NCBI RefSeq assembly: GCF_035046505.1
Contig: NC_089821.1
Coordinates: 189,868,377 to 189,932,376 of the forward strand
DNA length: 64,000 nt
From: Tiliqua scincoides
Lineage: Eukaryota; Chordata; Lepidosauria; Squamata; Scincidae
Direction: 5' to 3'
A program made the translations under genes and the position numbers. The notes beneath the pieces are model-generated. The model saw only the letters and a program-made list of their open reading frames with translations. It was not told where the DNA came from and did no database searches. Shown here piece after piece: positions 21,144 to 32,679 of this stretch. Position 1 is the stretch's first letter. Each line of letters opens with the position of its first letter.

Positions 21144-21770
21144 TACTGATATTGCACTAGGAGGCTATTGTGACACATAATGCAAGCAAAGTCTGATATA
21201 GCAGGAAGGAGCCACACTAAAAATCTTGATTCTTATGTAACCCTGTGGCTGCTTTTTGCAACATAATGCAAGCTCTCGTTAAGCAGCTTCCTTCTGATGA
21301 CAGGATCTCATAGAACTAGCCAACTGGTATTCATCACACAGGTGAGAAGCAAGGCAGTTCTTCCCCCAGCAACTGTCTTATGTACATCTTAAGTCAGGAG
21401 TGTTAAACATAAGGCTCATGGGATGGATACAGTCTGCGGAAGCTCTTTATCTACTTCCCCCCCAAGATAATTGGGTTCTTCCAGCACCACCATCAGCTGC
21501 TTTCAGCTGCTAAGCTGAGAAATGATGCATTAGTAAAAGCAGCACTGCTGAAAGGGTGGCTGGAAGAGCCCAATTATCATGCAGGCTGCCCTTTCAGCAA
21601 TGCCACTTCTGCTGAGGCGAAGAACACCTCTCAGTTGCTCTGAGCTGCAAAGTGACGCCTTGGCATAAGCAGCATTGCTGAAAGGGCAGCCCACATGATA
21701 ATCAGGCTCTCTGTCAAAATAGAATCAAGATTTGCATATATTTTTCTCTCCTGTCACCTGTAGTTAATGA
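21144..21770. other. USP45 5' intron with a local inverted repeat
   Basis: At about 21490-21720 two segments are inverted relatives: AGCAGCACTGCTGAAAGGGTGGC ... CCCAATTATCATGCAGGCTGCCCTTTCAGCAATGCC. That arrangement hints at an unrecognised MITE. Nothing else was seen. Confidence 0.3.
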
Positions 21771-21774
21771 GTTC

Positions 21775-22475
21775 CTAAGTGGGACTCCAAACTGGGAGAA
21801 TGGGCTGCAAAATGGCAGATGCATTTCAATGTAAGTAACTAAATGTAAAATCATGCACATTGGGGCAAAGAATCAAAACTTTACATATAGGCTAATGGGT
21901 TCTAAGCTGTCTGTGTCAGAACAGGAAAGATATCTTGGGGTGCTTGTGAACAGCTTGATGAAAGTGTCAACCCAATGTGCGGCAGCAGTGAAGAAGGCCA
22001 ATTCTATGCTTGGGATCATTAGAAAAGGTATTGAGAATAAGATGGCTAATATTATAATGCTGTTGCACAAATTGATGATAAGGTCACACCTGGAGTATTG
22101 CGTACAGTTCTGGTCACTACATCTTAAAAAGGATATAGTGGAAATGGAAAAGGTACAGAAGAGAGCAACCAAAATGATTACTGGGCTGGGACACCTTCCC
22201 TATGAGGAAAGGCTACAACGTTTGGGCCTCTTCAGTCTAGAAAAGAGGCACCTGAGGGGGGACATGATTGAGACATACAAAATTATGCATGGGCTGGATA
22301 GAGAGACACTATTTTCTCTCTCACATAACAACAGAACCAGAGGACATCCACTAAAGTTGAGTGTTGGAAGAGTTAGGAGTAAAAATATTTATTTACTCAG
22401 CATGTACTAAGTCTGTGGAACTCCTTGCCACAGGAAGTAGTGATGGCATCTTGCCTAGGTGCCTTTAAGAGGGGA
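21775..22475 (+). mobile_element. CR1 LINE fragment (ORF2 thumb/C-terminal region)
   Basis: A 185-codon open frame encodes MHIGAKNQNFTYRLMGSKLS, then QERYLGVLV, then LHKLMIRSHLEYCVQFWSLH, then VEMEKVQKRATKMITGLG and RGDMIETYKIM, the typical CR1 sequence just after the RT palm. It resembles the copy at 41.9 kb closely. It is 5' and 3' truncated and lies in the USP45 5' intron on the opposite strand. Confidence 0.8.
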
Positions 22476-23702
22476 TAAATAGCAGTGAGGAAAAAACTTC
22501 ATGGACTCTGCAGGACAACTGCAGTCACAATGCATGAAAGATGGTGGAGGTTGCTTCCTCCTATTTTTTTTTAAATGACATATTTACAAATGCGTTTTAT
22601 TCTCATATGAGCTACATGCAGATGCATTTTGTAGCTACCTGTGGTATTTTGGATGCCAGATCGGCTCTCATCCAATTAAAGGCAGAACCATATTCATCAT
22701 GACTGGACAATGTCATCAATCAGTGGATCAGATGTTTCAGCACAGTGACAGTTTTGAAAGCCTCCCAAGCATACAAGCACTTAATGCTTCCTAGAGCAGT
22801 AAAAGAACCAGAACTACAGACTGGTAGTGGCAGCAGTACTTCTTACATCTCAAGCTGTCATTTGAAATTCTCCAAGTGTCATATGTTTGATATCCTGTAC
22901 TAGAGGCATGTCCCACCCATGACTGGCACCTTATACAAAACCTTACAAGGAGGTTGCAGGTGATGCAAGGAGAGGACTTGCCACAGTCTTCTGCATGTCT
23001 CCCAGACTAATCATACACACTCCTGGTTCAGTGGCCCAACTCTCCCAGTGAGTCAGAAATGTATTTTCCCAATTTGTTCTCATGTATCCTGCTATGTCAA
23101 AGGCCTTAACAGTCCATGAGACAGCAGGTTACAGCTCATAGACAAAAAAGCCAAACGGTGAATGCTCAAACATCGCACAGGTGGGTGTGCGAGTCCTCAG
23201 GGCAAACAACTCTACAGTAGATGTCACCACCCCTTCTAACAGCCAGTCCTCCAGTCAATGGGAAGTTGAAGTCCTAAGAGCCACCCCCCAGCCCTTGCAA
23301 GCTCTGAGCTCCACCAAACTCCAGGGACTCAAGGCGCAAGACTCTGCTTCTCCTCACAGTAGCAGACTGAATGGCCTAGGCTGCACAGATCAGTTCCATT
23401 GTACTCACAGACACAAGCCTGTAATAATGAATGGTTTATTTAAATAATTATGGTTACACATCACTTTGAAAGGCATTTGGATATTTGAGAGAATAAATAC
23501 AATACACACACAATGCTAAAACAACAAAGCTAAGCTCCTAAAACTTACTTGTTCCTAACATTCACTTTTATCTTTCTAACTCCTGAGAATAAACAAAGGG
23601 TAGCTTTTCTACACGTCATACCACAGTGGATTTGAACAGCCATCCATGATGGAATGGCTGTTCACCCTTCCCAGCAACAGGGGTTTTATACTTTAAAGCA
23701 GC
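22476..23702. other. USP45 5' intron, unclassified
   Basis: No exon was recognised. A T-rich run occurs at 22564-22573. Around 23380-23700 the sequence is not typical of any family I can name. Confidence 0.35.
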
Positions 23703-23989
23703 AGTTCTCCAGGAATTCAAGAACCACTGGTAAATGCTTGCAGGGACTGGGGGATGTACCTGTCGGCGCCAAAGCGATCAAGGTGCCGTGGGCGCCCAGA
23801 GGCTTGTCTCCCTACCTGGGTCAGCAAGCCTCAGAGGGTCCAGGAGGCCCACAGCCCCCTCTGCAAGTCTCCCCCAAGGGATTTATCGCTCTGATCTGCA
23901 GGTAGGACTGACTTCTGGTTTACCTTCCCTCCCTGACAAGGACTTACAGCAGCCCAAACTCTCCATGACAGTTTGGGAACCACTAACGT
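23703..23989. mobile_element. hAT-like MITE
   Basis: It starts CAGCAGTTCTCCAGGAATTC then AAGAACCACTGGTAAATGCT (the same fused-end start as at 18534) and ends ACAGTTTGGGAACCACTA. The interior is CpG-rich. The target duplication is not clear. Confidence 0.45.
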
Positions 23990-24075
23990 ATAGGATTGTT
24001 GGCCTAATGGGGTGTTGCAGCCAATGGTCTGCAAGGGAACCAGCAGTTGAAAACATTTGGGAACCAATGCCTTAA

Positions 24076-26980
24076 AGTTAGCTCTTGGCCAACCAGAATT
24101 CAGACCTGCTGAACCTTCTGGCAAATGACCTCACCAGCTGGTATTACTGCTGGTCACTCCCTCTGACACATCCCAACTGGAGATTCACAGCTGGCTCCCA
24201 CTTCCAGTTTGCAAGACCTTGATGTTCAGTGTTCTTATGAAGCAAGACTCCTGATAAGGAACTGGTTTCTTAGTCTGCTAACAAGCTCTGTTCCCACAGT
24301 GACTGCAAAATAACTGTGGCCCTACAAGATGGAGTCAGACCTAAACCAGTGATTTTTAAGTGGTCTTCACAGGACTGTTTTCTCCCTATGCCTATGGGAT
24401 GATCCTGAGGGGCTCGGCAGGGATGAGTGCTGGTAGCTCACTCTGAATACCTAGGTAATCTCTCACAGAGAATTCATGCCAGTTTTAAAAGATACAAGAC
24501 AGATGAACTGAGGAATAATTCATGCTGCAGCACATATCCCAAAAGGACAGAGAACTTAGAAGCATTAACATGCCTCTCAATCAATTTCAAGAAGGTTGAT
24601 TTTGAATGGTTTCATTCTAATTCTTGCTCCCCAAAAATGTAGTTAAGGTTGCTTGTTGATTTATTCCAGCCAGGGCTTCATCAGCAACAAAATGCCAAAC
24701 TGGGAGGTGCAGGGGTGCACAGATTTAACTATAGCTAACAGAATACAGATTGTGGTTCATCTGTTGGTACTACTAGAGAGTAAGAGCCAAACTATACATG
24801 ACATGAAGATACATGCTCAGAGCTAATGTGCTTGTTTTTAATTCTCTACAATTGCAGCTGCAAGGGGAAAATTTGAGCCAGGAACATGGCAGGGACTATG
24901 GATTAAAGCCATTCACACCCTCATCTGAATATAGATGAGCCCCCACTTCTATTTTAAAGAAATAGCACATCGACTTCATGTACGTGCTAAATGTCACATG
25001 AAGTCTGGCCCTAAGATATGAAAAAATTCAAACACAAACAGTCAATTCAGACAAGATATTAGAAACCAACTTGTGCATGAACTAGACTCCTTGAATAGCA
25101 ACATGAAAACAACTGACTGGTGCAAGATTATCACTTTTGTGAACTGGAAAATTGAAAATTGGTACTGTAATTGCCAGTTTAGATTTTCCATTAATAGAAA
25201 GGAGTAAGCAGTCTTGCATGAGTTGAGACTGCTCATTATTCTGCTCACACAAGTACATCACACATAGATGCAGTGGTTTTGCACAGTTCAACCTCATGCC
25301 TTTTGAAACTGATTCAACTTCTATTACAAAAAAGGTCAGCGAAAATGTATGAGGAATCTCACATGCAATTACACAGACAGCAAAAGATTCTCCGCTGAAA
25401 TAAAGGAGTCCCTTTATTTTGGACAACTGAAGACACAGTATCTCTCTTCAGACAATGACTCTACTGAAAGCAAAACCTTCTCTGACATCCAGAAAAGCAA
25501 CATGTATATAAATATATTTTCTGTGCAGTACATCTATTGTTGAGCCTATACGAAACAGAATCATCTAGTGTAACAGAATGCATCCTCTCAAATTGGCATT
25601 TGCTTGATGTTAATGTTCAGGAGGGAGGGAGGGGAGATGGCCCAGAGCTTGACCACCCAGTTCCAAACTCAGTCCTCTTTGGAGAAGTTTGCCACAGCAT
25701 ACTAAATGTGAGTTGAGTTGCACGCCAGGTATGTAATGAAGCAATTTTACATTGAGTTCACTGTGTGCAGAATTACTCTCAAAATCAGTCTGGTGATGCA
25801 ATCACTGTGTGGGAACCACACAAGGCGAACTAGGAACTGATGGTTAGTTCGTTTTACATAGTAATGTCATTTATATGCTTCCCCACTGTTCAGTTTGCTT
25901 CATCATAAAAATACTAGACAGTCTACAAAATTAAAAGTTACAATGAAAGGTACGGGGGGGGGGGAAATGTGCACATTTGTCCTTTGTGATCCAATTTCAG
26001 TGTTGCTTCTATGGTCACAAAGCCCACAAAGTTTAGAGATAACAGGTGAGGATGTGTGGTTCTGGTACAGCTTAAGGGAAAATATACAGTGGTTGACAAG
26101 AAAGCAGGATGTCAGGCTGATGGAGGGATTAGCACTGTTTCCCAGGAAGCCAGTGACTAACTGCCAAGAGTATCATAATATATCACTTCTTTTCTACATA
26201 GCAGACTGTCCCAATTTGTCCCTCGTGACACATGTCAATCTCAAACCAAGGACAAGTTGCTCTACTTTGGACACTACCAGCAAAACCCAAGAGATAGATG
26301 GAGTGCTGCTGCACAACTTAAGGGGAAACAGATACCAGCTTTGCAGTATTTCCTGAAGAAATCTGACAAAATCTTCACAAGTCAAGTACATTATATAGAG
26401 CAACTTCTCAACCCACACACAGCTGACTTAGCACAGTTGCAAGTTACAACAATATCTCCATTTTGAAGCCAGAGAAGTGGCATTTTAAGAAGAAATACAT
26501 TATAGCAGCTAAATTTCAGCAACCTGTATCAACATTTTCAAGTACTTAGCTCAATATAGCACACCAGCTACTTTGCAGAAAATTAACATTCAAGTGTCTC
26601 CATATTTCTTCAGAGGTAGATTGCCTATGTTAACATTCAGCTAAGATAGGTCACAGGTGAGAAATGGAATGCTGAACTAGATGGACTTTGGTCTTAAAAT
26701 CATCCGTTTATTCTGGAACAAAGAAAGAGTGCTAGCAAGCCACACAAATGTGCCATGAATGCAGTGTCTTGTTGCCTGCATCAGCCAGTAGCAAACATTC
26801 AAGAAAATGTATTTCTAAGGTCAAATAGCTGAAACAATATTTTCTTACTAGAGGAAATGTATAAAAGCACAAAATGCTGATAATACAGTATCTATTCATT
26901 TGCAAAAATTAGTTCAATGATGATTTTGCAAATGTACTCCTGAAACAAGATTACCAACGGCATCATTATTTACCTAATAA

Positions 26981-27026
<46 letters not shown>

Positions 27027-28757
27027 TTTAGATACTTCATTTTGGCTCTAACAGTTGCAGTACTGCTGAAATGCTGAAGAGTTGCAGTATTTCTGAAATG
27101 TTGCTCTAAAAATTGCAACAACAAATAAGCAGAGTATTGGAATAAACATATTCCAAAAGGATTAACATCTGCTATTTTGTTTCTGATTATTGCATTTTAT
27201 GCAATTTATGCATTTTGCCACAAGCTCCTTGGGTAGAATTGCACTTCTGCAATACTTTCTTTTACTTTTTAACCTTATGCTTTGCTAGAGACTTTACCTG
27301 TTACAATTCAGTTACAGTACATGTGAAAATTACATCCAGCGGACATTAGGTGCCTATAAAAAATGTAGAATTTCACTGGTGTTGAGGTATGCACAAAGGG
27401 TTATACACCATCTTTATTGGAATTAGTGAAAGGCAACTGAACTTTATGAACTACACCCACAATTTCACAATTATGCCACTGCTACCTGTGAAATATGTGC
27501 CATACAACAACATCGACCAACAGCCTTTACTAAGGATGCTTTGATTGAATACACTGGATTTCAAAACTCATCCCAAGAATTTATTTTGATCCAGGAGGAA
27601 AGGAACAGCTTTGTCTATAAATAAACTTGATCCTTGTCTTATCAGCCTCCAAACACCTAACTGTGTGGTCCCACCTAACTATGTGGTAAAGTGCCTCCCT
27701 AAGTTAGGGAGTTCAGCTTTTGTTAACTGCATTTCTGACTGCATTACAATCTGACTCAGCATCAGAATTACAAGGCAAAAAAAGGGGGGAGTTCATATTC
27801 TTTTCCAATCAGGGCAGTAAAGTCAAATATCTTTAAAATATACAATAAAATATTCAGCAGCTTCCAAACACTCAACAGCCATGTATGTAATTAACAATAA
27901 ACCAAGGCACTCCAATTAGCTGAAGATACCAAACAGGTAAATAAAAGAATGCCTTCTCCTAAATACATAAATACACTTGTATATTTCTATGCCACAGACT
28001 TCTGTATATAAAATAAGCAAGAATGAACCAATACTAACAATTTAAAAATGTCATGCAAGGGTTTGAATCACTCAAGAATGGCACGATTTTAATAGTGCAA
28101 AATATTAATCAAATTTTATTATTCTTCCTATCCAGGTCCGATGACTAAAGAAACAAAGGAAGTTTGGGCAATCTATACTACATATTCTCTACCAATGGTG
28201 CACTGGTAATTTCAAAGGCTTTCCCCCCAGAATTATTTTATTCTCTCTAATATTTTACCAGCTTCATTCCAGAGTGAAAACTAGTGAGAATTCTATGGAA
28301 TGCCACAGCTTGCACAACCTACGTCACCAGAAGTCTATTCAATAAAATGGTTCAGATTACTTATTTTGCTTCTTATTCTTTGGGATCAATATAGCAACAA
28401 TGATCTGTTACAAAACCACTTCTGTGAGCAGAACACTGTGCTGTGTGTGTGTGCCGCCTGTGGCCATATACAGAACACTTTTCTTCAGATTCTCTTTATA
28501 CTTGTGTATTTCATATTCTCAGTGACAAACAGTCTGAACATGTTTACTTGGAAGAAAGAGTCTCACAGTGGGAAATGGGAATTTACTCCCAAGAGTGTGA
28601 CCTACAATGGAAGTAAACACTGTGAGACGTGCACTCACTTCCATGTAAGCACAGCTGCTCTGGGCTGTTAGAAGGACAGTGATGATGGCACATGATCTTG
28701 GACCTGTCCTACCAGCTTCTGCCAATACCCAGAGGCCAGGGAAAGGCCTATAGCGAG
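24076..28757. other. USP45 5' intron, mostly plain
   Basis: About 4.7 kb without a recognisable exon, RNA gene or well-supported transposon. One (AAT)n tract occurs at 26976-27027. Open frames of up to 153 codons (25895-26356) carry no known domain or codon pattern. Confidence 0.45.
26976..27027. repeat. (AAT)n microsatellite
   Basis: About 17 uninterrupted AAT units. Confidence 0.9.
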
Positions 28758-29110
28758 TACGGCCAAACCACGGCTCTAGAGCTACATGCGGCTATCTGCC
28801 ATATAAATTGTGGCTCTCAGAAATATGTTGGCTTAGCTCCTTTTTTGCCTCACAATTAATATTAAAGGCAAATAAGTCATTTTCTAGCTTTATAATTATT
28901 TTCTGGGTAAAAACTGAGAGTCCACTGGATTAAAACATGAGTTTAATGTTCATGGTGAATAAATATACCAGTGAATTTTAAATTCCGAATCACAATAAGT
29001 GTTTCTTAAATATATTGGCCCGCAAACATCTGAAGTATTTCTTAATATTTGCAATCCACTGAACCACTTCATACTTTCCACCAGTTTCAGATACTGCCAG
29101 AAGTAACTGG
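28758..29110. mobile_element. hAT-like element related to the one at 37.7 kb
   Basis: The start GGCCAAACCACGGCTCTAGA then AGCTACATGCGGCT matches, in opposite orientation, the right end of the element at 37718-38480 (minus strand GGCCAAACCACAGCTCATGA). Both share inner motifs AAAACTGAGAG/ACTCAGTTT and TTAAATATATTGG/AATATTTAAG. The other end was not resolved. Confidence 0.5.
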
Positions 29111-29344
29111 TGCTGACATCATCATCAGTTAGTTCTGGGTCGGGCAGCCAGATGCAGCACAACAAACACCAGTAAGAAGCTCAGGGTGGGCAGCTTTCTC
29201 AAGCAGGGAAAAACATGCTTTGGAGCTCTGCCAGCCAAGCCAAGCCGAATCGAGCCGAGCCTCCTACCACAGTTTGTTGTGTGGTGTTCCTGGTCTCACT
29301 GCCAGGTGGTAGGTGTCCTAGGGCCCCCAGAGTTCCACCAGACA

Positions 29345-29532
29345 CCACCTCAAGTACCACTGGTGGTAGCCGTACTACTGGTTGAGAAACACTGGTCCAG
29401 GGGTCCAGCAATGCAAGTACCACTGGTGGTAGTTGTACTACTGGTTGAGAAACACAGGCCCAGGGGTCCAGCAAGCGCCTCAGGCACCACTGCAAGTACT
29501 ACTCCTGGTACCCGTACTACTGGCTGAGTAAC
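29345..29532. repeat. Tandem repeat, about 70-bp unit, next to the USP45 CpG island
   Basis: Three copies of GTACCACTGGTGGTAG ... CGTACTACTGGTTGAGAAAC then ACTGGTCCAGGGGTCCAGCA, with few mismatches. The GGTTGAGAAACACTGG part resembles a hAT end, so this may be a tandemly amplified transposon end. Confidence 0.65.
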
Positions 29533-30290
29533 ATTGGTAGCGGGCTCTTATGTTCGGCCAGCCCTGGCGTGTCGGGAGGCTGAAGAGGGCGTTGCAAGGC
29601 CGAGGCCTGGCAACAGCCTGCGCAGGCGAGAGTCAGGACTGCTGCAGGCGGCGCAGGCTGAGTCCTGAGGGCCCGGCCTGGAGCCAGCGGGGCGGCCTCT
29701 GCACGCAGTCGGCGAGCGAGAGGCTGCGGAGAGCCGCCCGAGGAGTCCCGTCGTCCTCCACGAGCGCAGCCGCCAAGCCGCGGCCGGCGGCGGCACGAAG
29801 AGGCGCTTCCTCGGAGCTCCCCCGAGCCCCTCGACTTGGCTCGGCCCGACCTCCCGCCTGCTCACTCACCGCGCGGGCGAGCGGCTTCGCCCGGAGAGTC
29901 CGCGAGCTGGAGCTGCGGCAGGAGGAGGAGCAGGAAGCGGCGGAGGAAGCCGAGCCTCTGCCGGGCCGCTCCCCTCGCTGGCCTGCGCCTGCCAGTCCCG
30001 CCCCCGGAGGCCCTGTGTGGGGCAGGCACGCGTGTCTGTGGGAACGCCGCCGGAGACGCGTGTCGGAGACGCGTGCAGGGGATCGTCCGCAGGCCTCCCT
30101 CGCCCCAGCGCTCTGCAGAACGGGCCCCGCAGTCATCTCTCTTCCACCCCCGCTTACAAGACCCACGCGGGGCCCTGACACGCTTTTCTGCCCCCCCCCA
30201 CTGCGTGGGAAGGCTGCCTTCAGAGTGTGCTGCAAGCCAGACAGTGCCTGCCTCCCACAGCGCCCAGAACTGAGACACTACCCTACTTAA
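29530..30290 (-). promoter_or_regulatory. USP45: GC-rich CpG island: probable USP45 promoter and 5'UTR exon
   Basis: About 760 bases are very rich in G+C and CpG while surrounding DNA is AT-rich. On the minus strand a strong splice donor (exon end GCGCG, intron GTGAGTGAG) ends an exon at 29870, which fits the untranslated first exon of USP45 joined to the acceptor at 20563. The island is therefore the likely transcription start region. Long open frames across it on both strands are a by-product of the base composition. The exact start site cannot be read from sequence. Confidence 0.75.
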
Positions 30291-30306
30291 GAGACCGTCC
30301 TCGGCA

Positions 30307-30457
30307 GGTCTACTCAGAAGTAAGGGCTTACTCCCTGGAAAGTATGGCTAGGACTGCAGCCTCAGAGCCCAATCCTATGCATCACTACTCAGAAGTAAGT
30401 CCCATTATAGTCAATGGGGCTTACTCCCTGGAAAGTAGATAGGATTGGTAGCCTAAG
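30307..30457. repeat. Two family A palindromic units in tandem
   Basis: TCTACTCAGAAGTAAG ... GGCTTACTCCCTGGAAAGTA occurs twice with a spacing of about 80 bases, ending GCCTAAGGGCCCAATCC, which runs straight into a family B MITE. It lies directly upstream of the USP45 CpG island. Confidence 0.65.
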
Positions 30458-30624
30458 GGCCCAATCCTATCCAACTTTCCAGCGCTGGTGCAGCGTCAGC
30501 ACAGCCCCGAGGTAAGCGAACAAATGTTCCCTGACCTTGAGGAGGCATCCATGACTGTCCCACCATAGAAGGATGCAGCGCACAGCTTCATCAGTGCTGG
30601 AAATTTGGATAGGATACGGCCCTA
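30457..30624. mobile_element. Family B MITE
   Basis: GGGCCCAATCCTATCCAACT then TTCCAGCGCTGG at the left end; GTGCTGGAAATTTGGATAGG then ATACGGCCCT at the right. Inner GGAGGCATCC and TGTTCCCT motifs are as in other copies. Confidence 0.7.
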
Positions 30625-30960
30625 ATTCTGCTATCTCAAGCCTGTGCAGATGTCTCAAAATGTGTGTAGGGGGGGGAGTGAGCAGCAGACTGTCCCTTTG
30701 ACATGCACGCATTCCACTGCACATCTGCCACTTTGCAGGGTTCTCACACAGGCGCACATACATGTGGCACATTTCAGAGGTTCTGACAATTGCATGTATG
30801 ATGGAAGGTGGTTGAACCCCATCCCGTGTGTGCACCAGTGTCAGAAACCTAGATTGCCCACCTGAAAGGAGTTCTGCTGCACCAGAGTGGTCATATTACA
30901 GCCCAAAGATTTACAAACTAACTGCCTAATTAAACTATTGATACTGAATTATAAAGACCA

Positions 30961-31135
30961 AGGGCCCAATCCTATCCAGTTTTCCAGTGCTGATGCAGCT
31001 GTACCAATGGGGCGTGCACTGCACCCTGTGGTAGGGAGGCAATCACAGAGGCCTTAAGGTATGGGAACATTTGTTCCCTTACCTTGGGACTGCATTGCAA
31101 CTACACTGGTGCTGGAAATTTGGATAGGATTGTGG
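30961..31135. mobile_element. Family B MITE
   Basis: GGGCCCAATCCTATCCAGTT then TTCCAGTGCTGATGCAGCTG at the left; CTGGTGCTGGAAATTTGGAT then AGGATTG at the right. It lies 340 bp from the previous copy in the same orientation. Confidence 0.7.
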
Positions 31136-31907
31136 TTTGGATCCAGGGGATTAGATTTTAACATATGCTGTTTTTCCACAAACAATTGCACTTAAAATGG
31201 TTTGCAATACACAAAATGCAGCCACAGTTAATATTCATTCTTAAGACATAACCATAATTCTGAAAACGTAATTAGTATTCAATCTGAAAATATTTCAGTT
31301 GAGATTAACTTTAATAATCTGAATATAACAATATAAACAAAGGTAATTTAACAAATAAGGAATTCTGATGATACATACAAGCAGTAATAAAATCAAATGC
31401 AAACATAGGTGGTAGCTAAATAGCAAAGATGTTAGCACCACCACCTGGAACGCACCACACATTGTACCACCTACTCTCCAGAAAGTCCAGTTTCCACAGC
31501 AAGCATACACGGAGGTATGAACATCTGGTACCTTGTTCTTGGCAGTGCAACCTGGAATGCCACTGGATGCCACCTTGGGTCTGCCACCAGCCCTTTACAG
31601 CTCTCGTCAAACAGTTCCTTCAATTGCAGAGAGGTGCAGAGCTTCTGGTTTGATTTAAAGGGAATGCGCAAAGGAAGGAGCTCTTCTTTGGTTACAGTAC
31701 GTGGTCTCAGTAAAACAAACTGGAAGTCCAACACTTTCATGTTTGAAGAAACCGCACAAGGTAAGGAGGCGGTTGATCCACTTTTCACTCCCTTTCAGTG
31801 GGTGGAAAGCAGATCAGAGCAGGTTGCATCTGCAGCATGCTGGAATTTATATTCTTTCTCCCACACATTGGGGCACACAAGGTGACTTACAACATGAAAA
31901 CACAATA
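31136..31907. other. Intergenic between USP45 and TSTD3, no recognised feature
   Basis: Open frames of up to 122 codons overlap on both strands here (31295-31885) with no known domain or splice signals. A few mismatched A/T runs occur. Confidence 0.4.
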
Positions 31908-32679
31908 TGCTGGAGCCTCCATATTCGTGGATTCCAAACCCACAGATGAACCCTCTTAAGACTTCCCAGACGTGACCCGAAACTAATTCCGGTTGCATCT
32001 GGGAGACTTTCTGAGACCCAAAGAACATAAGAAGAGTTCCGCTGGATCAGGCCATCTAGTCCAGCTTCCTGTATTTCACTGTGGCCCACCGAATGCCCCA
32101 GGGAACACACCAATTAATAAGAGACCTACATCCTGGTGCCCTCCCTTGCATCTCGCATTCTGATGTAGCCCATTTCTAAAATCAGGAGGTTGCACATACC
32201 CGTTATGACTTGTAACATGTAATGGATTTTTCCTCCAGAAACTTGTCCAATCCCCTTTTAAAGGCATCTAGGCCAGATGCCATCACAACATCCTGTGGCA
32301 AGGAGTTCCACAGACCAACCACACGCTGAGTAAATAAATATTTTCTTCTGTCTGTCCTAGCTCTCCCAACACTTAACTTTAGTGGATGTCCCCTGGTTCT
32401 GGTATTATGTGAAAGGGAAAAGAGTGTCTATCCACTCTGTCCATCCCCTGCATAATTTTGTATGTCTGAATCATGCCCCCCCTCATGCAGAGAAGCTGCA
32501 CAGTTGCACAATGACTGCTAAAAACCAGAAGTTGCCTTTAAACTCCTTTGGGCTGCATGTGGCCTCTGAGACAAAGAACAGTACAGGATGTGACCAGAAT
32601 GAGGTTCCAGTCGTGTTCGGAGACCCTGTGGGTCTAAACCCATGGATTCCATTATCCACAGATACTGAGGGCCCACCTG
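31908..32679. mobile_element. Tigger-like (Tc1/mariner) element split by a CR1 fragment
   Basis: The left end GCTGGAGCCTCCATATTCGT and the right end (minus) CAGGTGGGCCCTCAGTATCT then GTGGATAATGG are relatives. The interior, with CCATGGATTCC/GTGGATTCCAAACCCAC, is palindromic in part. TA flanks the right end (32680-32681). The CR1 fragment occupies about 32021-32490. Confidence 0.55.
32021..32490 (-). mobile_element. CR1 LINE 3' end fragment
   Basis: The minus strand reads the end of ORF2 (TRTRGHPLKLSVGRAR-like, then TQRVVGLWNSLPQDVVMASG-like), then the 3'UTR CTGGACTAGATGGCCTGATC. Same family as 41.3 kb. Confidence 0.7.

Noticed and set aside
21853-22410. 185-codon open frame as a host gene
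   Set aside because: Sequence is the CR1 ORF2 region after the RT palm; near-identical stretch at 41.9 kb.
22476-24350. Possible LTR-type sequence around 23.1-24.3 kb
   Set aside because: An AATAAA-like signal on the minus strand and a hAT insertion were noted, but no matching ends or internal region could be supported.
25895-26356. 153-codon open frame in the USP45 5' intron
   Set aside because: No domain, no codon bias and no flanking splice sites that make sense.
29550-30290. Long open frames (up to 246 codons) on both strands
   Set aside because: They lie in a CpG island where stops are rare, overlap in several frames on both strands, and show no known domain. Better explained as the USP45 promoter and 5'UTR.
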